Source: Oscillospiraceae bacterium (GTDB lineage: Bacteria; Bacillota; Clostridia; Oscillospirales; Oscillospiraceae). From it: a stretch of DNA of 44,489 nt. Where the stretch lies: NCBI GenBank assembly GCA_009784725.1, contig WQXS01000015.1, positions 1 through 44,489 of the forward strand. The letters are read 5' to 3'. How positions within the stretch are numbered: position 1 is the first letter of the stretch; each line of letters starts with the position of its first letter. Both the position numbers and the translations under genes were made by a program. Below the pieces are notes generated by a model. The model did not search any database, was not told where the DNA came from, and was given only the letters and a program-made list of their open reading frames with translations. Below, in pieces: positions 43,139-44,489 of the stretch.

Positions 43139-43660
43139 ATGGGCACAAGAAATGCAGCTATTAATCAATACGAAGACTTTATTAAGGAAACCGAAGCAAA
43201 CAGCGATTTGCGAGAGAAATTCAGCGCACTTTGCGCAACAGGCGCGACCATTGATGCTGTTATAACCTTTGCCGCAGAACACGGCTTTGTCTTTTCGAGA
43301 GAAGACATGGGCAATCTCCCTGCGTCCGACCCTCCTAAGGAACCCGTACCGCTGAAACCGGAAGAACTTTCTGACGTGGTCGGAGGTACTCAAGTCGGCG
43401 GTAGTGGCTCCGGTGCTAAGTATTGCTTCTTTACGCCAACCGGAAAGGAGAGCATCGGCGGGGACGATATGGTATGGCTGGAATGCGGCGTTTACTGCGG
43501 ATTCGGGTCAGATGCAAATCTCTGTGCCTGTTGGGGGAAGTCTCATTGTGTAAACAAATGGCATATGTGCGGACCCAAGAACAGTTTTCCTAGGGAACTC
43601 TGGCCGGTGTCACATAGAAACCATCAAGCTAAAAAGCCGCCTACTTATAGAACAGAATAA
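43139..43660 (+). CDS. Precursor peptide with Nif11-like leader, 7-Cys core
   Basis: The ATG at 43139 is 6 bases after AAGGAG. 173 residues. Residues 1-83 resemble the Nif11-like leader: a helical segment (YEDFIKETEANSDLREKF), a segment ending in AAEHGFVFSREDMG, and the double-glycine end PEELSDVVGG (74-83). Cleavage after Gly83 would free a 90-residue core with seven Cys, rich in Gly, Trp and aromatic residues and poor in Ser/Thr. Nif11/NHLP leaders direct exported RiPPs. The core matches no family I know. It starts 27 bp after the transporter. Confidence 0.85.
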   Translation: MGTRNAAINQYEDFIKETEANSDLREKFSALCATGATIDAVITFAAEHGFVFSREDMGNLPASDPPKEPVPLKPEELSDVVGGTQVGGSGSGAKYCFFTPTGKESIGGDDMVWLECGVYCGFGSDANLCACWGKSHCVNKWHMCGPKNSFPRELWPVSHRNHQAKKPPTYRTE

Positions 43661-43674
43661 AAGGAGAAATGAAC

Positions 43675-43968
43675 ATGGAAGAAAATAAAAACCTACAACC
43701 CGAAGCAATCAGCGAAGAGCTGCTTGAAGGAGTCGCGGGCGGTATTACTATTACAAAGGACCGCCACGACCCCTACTTATGTAAAAATTTGATAAGAACC
43801 AGAAGCGATGGCGCTTGTGACGGTAATAATTTTAATTATGCAAAAATATGGTGCGACCATTACAGACGTGCTAAATATGGCGAACATACGGGCAGGCCTT
43901 ATTGGGCTCACGTATGTATTAGGAATGGCTTCGATAGATATCACGGTGATGAGAACGGAAATACTTAA
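43675..43968 (+). CDS. Double-glycine precursor peptide, short leader, 4-Cys core
   Basis: The ATG at 43675 is 8 bases after AAGGAG (43661-43666); the nearer ATG at 43669 is too close. 97 residues. A 23-residue leader (MEENKNLQPEAISEELLEGV then AGG) ends in double glycine at 22-23. The 74-residue core has four Cys (DPYLCKN, GAC, IWCDHY, HVCIRN) and is rich in charged and aromatic residues. Its leader is nearly identical to that of the precursor at 44313, and the cores share DPxLCK and WCD, so the two are paralogues. Confidence 0.82.
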   Translation: MEENKNLQPEAISEELLEGVAGGITITKDRHDPYLCKNLIRTRSDGACDGNNFNYAKIWCDHYRRAKYGEHTGRPYWAHVCIRNGFDRYHGDENGNT

Positions 43969-44004
43969 TAAAGTGTAATCAAATAATAATTGGAGAGAAT
44001 GAGC

Positions 44005-44247
44005 ATGGAACACAAAGAAAAGCAAATCGTACCGGAAAAAGAATTAAAAGACGTCGTTGGCGGAGGTGCACCTTATTTTTGGTGCATTGCATGCAATGAA
44101 TCATATATCTATTGGTATGGAACTATATGCCCTCACTGCGGCTGGGACAGTAAGAACGGTCCCCCCACTTTGCCAAAGCAGACCCGTGTAAATGACCCGG
44201 AGGACGGTACCGGTCTACCGGAGGACGGTATCGGTCGATCGAGATAA
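44005..44247 (+). CDS. Double-glycine precursor with zinc-ribbon-like core
   Basis: The ATG at 44005 follows GGAG by 9 bases; earlier in-frame codons lack spacing. 80 residues. Leader of 20 residues, MEHKEKQIVPEKELKDVVGG. The core opens GAPYFWCIACNESY and continues with ICPHCGWDS: two CxxC pairs, the ligand pattern of a zinc ribbon or rubredoxin-like knuckle. The C-terminus has a tandem repeat (PEDGTGL/PEDGIGR, see 44197-44238). Either this is a small exported metal-binding peptide or the pattern is a chance resemblance. Confidence 0.72.
   Translation: MEHKEKQIVPEKELKDVVGGGAPYFWCIACNESYIYWYGTICPHCGWDSKNGPPTLPKQTRVNDPEDGTGLPEDGIGRSR
44197..44238. repeat. 21-bp tandem duplication at the end of the zinc-ribbon precursor
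   Basis: CCGGAGGACGGTACCGGTCT at 44197 recurs at 44218 with two differences. It is in frame and encodes Pro-Glu-Asp-Gly-x-Gly units. This is a recent local duplication of the core C-terminus. Confidence 0.85.
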
Positions 44248-44253
44248 CCATTT

Positions 44254-44283
44254 CAATAAGACAGGGGACAGTTCATCTGTCCT
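44254..44283. repeat. GACAGGGGAC-family dispersed repeat between precursors
   Basis: Its first 19 bases (44254-44272) are identical to 10212-10230. A 6-bp stem, GGACAG-TTCAT-CTGTCC (44266-44282), follows. It separates two precursor genes and could act as an mRNA structure in the transcript. Confidence 0.75.
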
Positions 44284-44312
44284 TTGAAAGAAGAATAAGG
44301 GGAGAAATGAAC

Positions 44313-44489
44313 ATGGAAGAAAACAAAAATCTACAACCCGAGGCAATCAGCGAGGAAGTTTTAGAAAAGGTTGCGGGTGGTATTTTCGGCACCACAAAGA
44401 ACCGTTATGACCCTAATCTTTGCAAAGACATGAACGGCTCCGATGCGGAACGCTGCAAAGGGAGTAAGACCTTAGGTGTATGGTGTGAC
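44313..44489 (+). CDS. Double-glycine precursor peptide, 3' end cut by the window
   Basis: The ATG at 44313 follows GGGGAG. 59 codons are visible to the window edge, with no stop. The leader MEENKNLQPEAISEEVLEKV then AGG differs from the 43675 leader at only two positions, and the ribosome region upstream is also duplicated. The core begins IFGTTKNRYDPNLCKDM and reaches VWCD; the DPxLCK...WCD framework is shared with the earlier precursor. A recent gene duplication is the simplest reading. More copies may lie beyond the window. Confidence 0.85.
   Translation, partial: MEENKNLQPEAISEEVLEKVAGGIFGTTKNRYDPNLCKDMNGSDAERCKGSKTLGVWCD

Noticed and set aside
43669-43671. ATG at 43669 as start of the 4-Cys precursor
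   Set aside because: Only 2 bases separate it from AAGGAG; the ATG at 43675 has normal spacing and matches the paralogue at 44313.

Overview
The window reads as chromosomal DNA of a low-GC, anaerobic Gram-positive bacterium, most likely class Clostridia (Bacillota). Supporting signs are strong AGGAGG-type ribosome sites, a flavodiiron protein with rubredoxin (oxygen/NO defence of anaerobes), a type II fatty-acid operon using FabK under a FabT-like MarR regulator, a type III glutamine synthetase, a DivIC-like protein, a SpoVK/CbbX-type AAA+ protein and a LytTR/GHKL two-component pair. The species cannot be fixed from the sequence alone. No rRNA, tRNA, CRISPR array, intact insertion sequence or prophage was seen.

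Layout. (1) 1-2.2 kb: 3' part of a membrane transglutaminase-like protein, converging on a rubredoxin-flavodiiron pair (2.4-3.8 kb, minus) across a bidirectional terminator. (2) 3.9-14.4 kb: one long plus-strand operon, fabT-like, fabH, acp, fabK, fabD, fabG, fabF, accB, fabZ, accC, accD, a 28-codon ORF, accA, bioY. It holds most of the genes for malonyl-ACP supply and fatty-acid elongation plus a biotin importer for the biotin-dependent carboxylase. A promoter and a perfect palindrome lie ahead of the regulator. (3) 14.5-19.4 kb: an accessory patch with an AAA/DUF4143 ATPase behind 23-bp tandem repeats, a large unknown protein, a CX5R phosphatase, a chimeric phosphoesterase-fragment/leucine-rich-repeat protein, a tiny basic ORF, a PHP-domain protein and tandem hairpin repeats. 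(4) 19.4-26.9 kb: mogA/moaB-like, a membrane-anchored TPR plus cysteine-peptidase-like protein, a DivIC-like protein, SpoVK/CbbX-like AAA+, prs, pth and mutS. (5) 26.9-33.5 kb, minus: a tightly packed run fic-moaA-moaC-MOSC-hisIE-PHP phosphatase-glnN (GSIII). (6) 33.8-34.4 kb: an XRE regulator ending in a 15-residue Cys-Asn-Asp repeat.

(7) 34.5 kb to the end: a peptide export and signalling locus. A GHKL histidine kinase and LytTR regulator (minus) diverge from a plus-strand operon. That operon encodes a degenerate receiver-like protein, a short NHLM/HlyD-type secretion protein, an NHLP-type C39 peptidase/ABC exporter, a second NHLP-type ABC transporter, and at least four double-glycine precursor peptides. 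One precursor has a long Nif11-like leader. The others have leaders of only 20-23 residues and carry Cys-rich cores, one with two CxxC knuckles like a zinc ribbon. The last precursor is cut by the window edge. No RiPP-modifying enzyme (LanM, YcaO, radical SAM) is visible. This locus is the best candidate for something undescribed.

Several intergenic repeat families are scattered through the window: GACAGGGGAC-type elements (one read in frame inside the exporter gene), an 81-bp terminal-inverted-repeat element, and short hairpins. Coordinates of start codons were chosen from visible ribosome sites. All functional calls rest on motif recognition by eye, without database searches.
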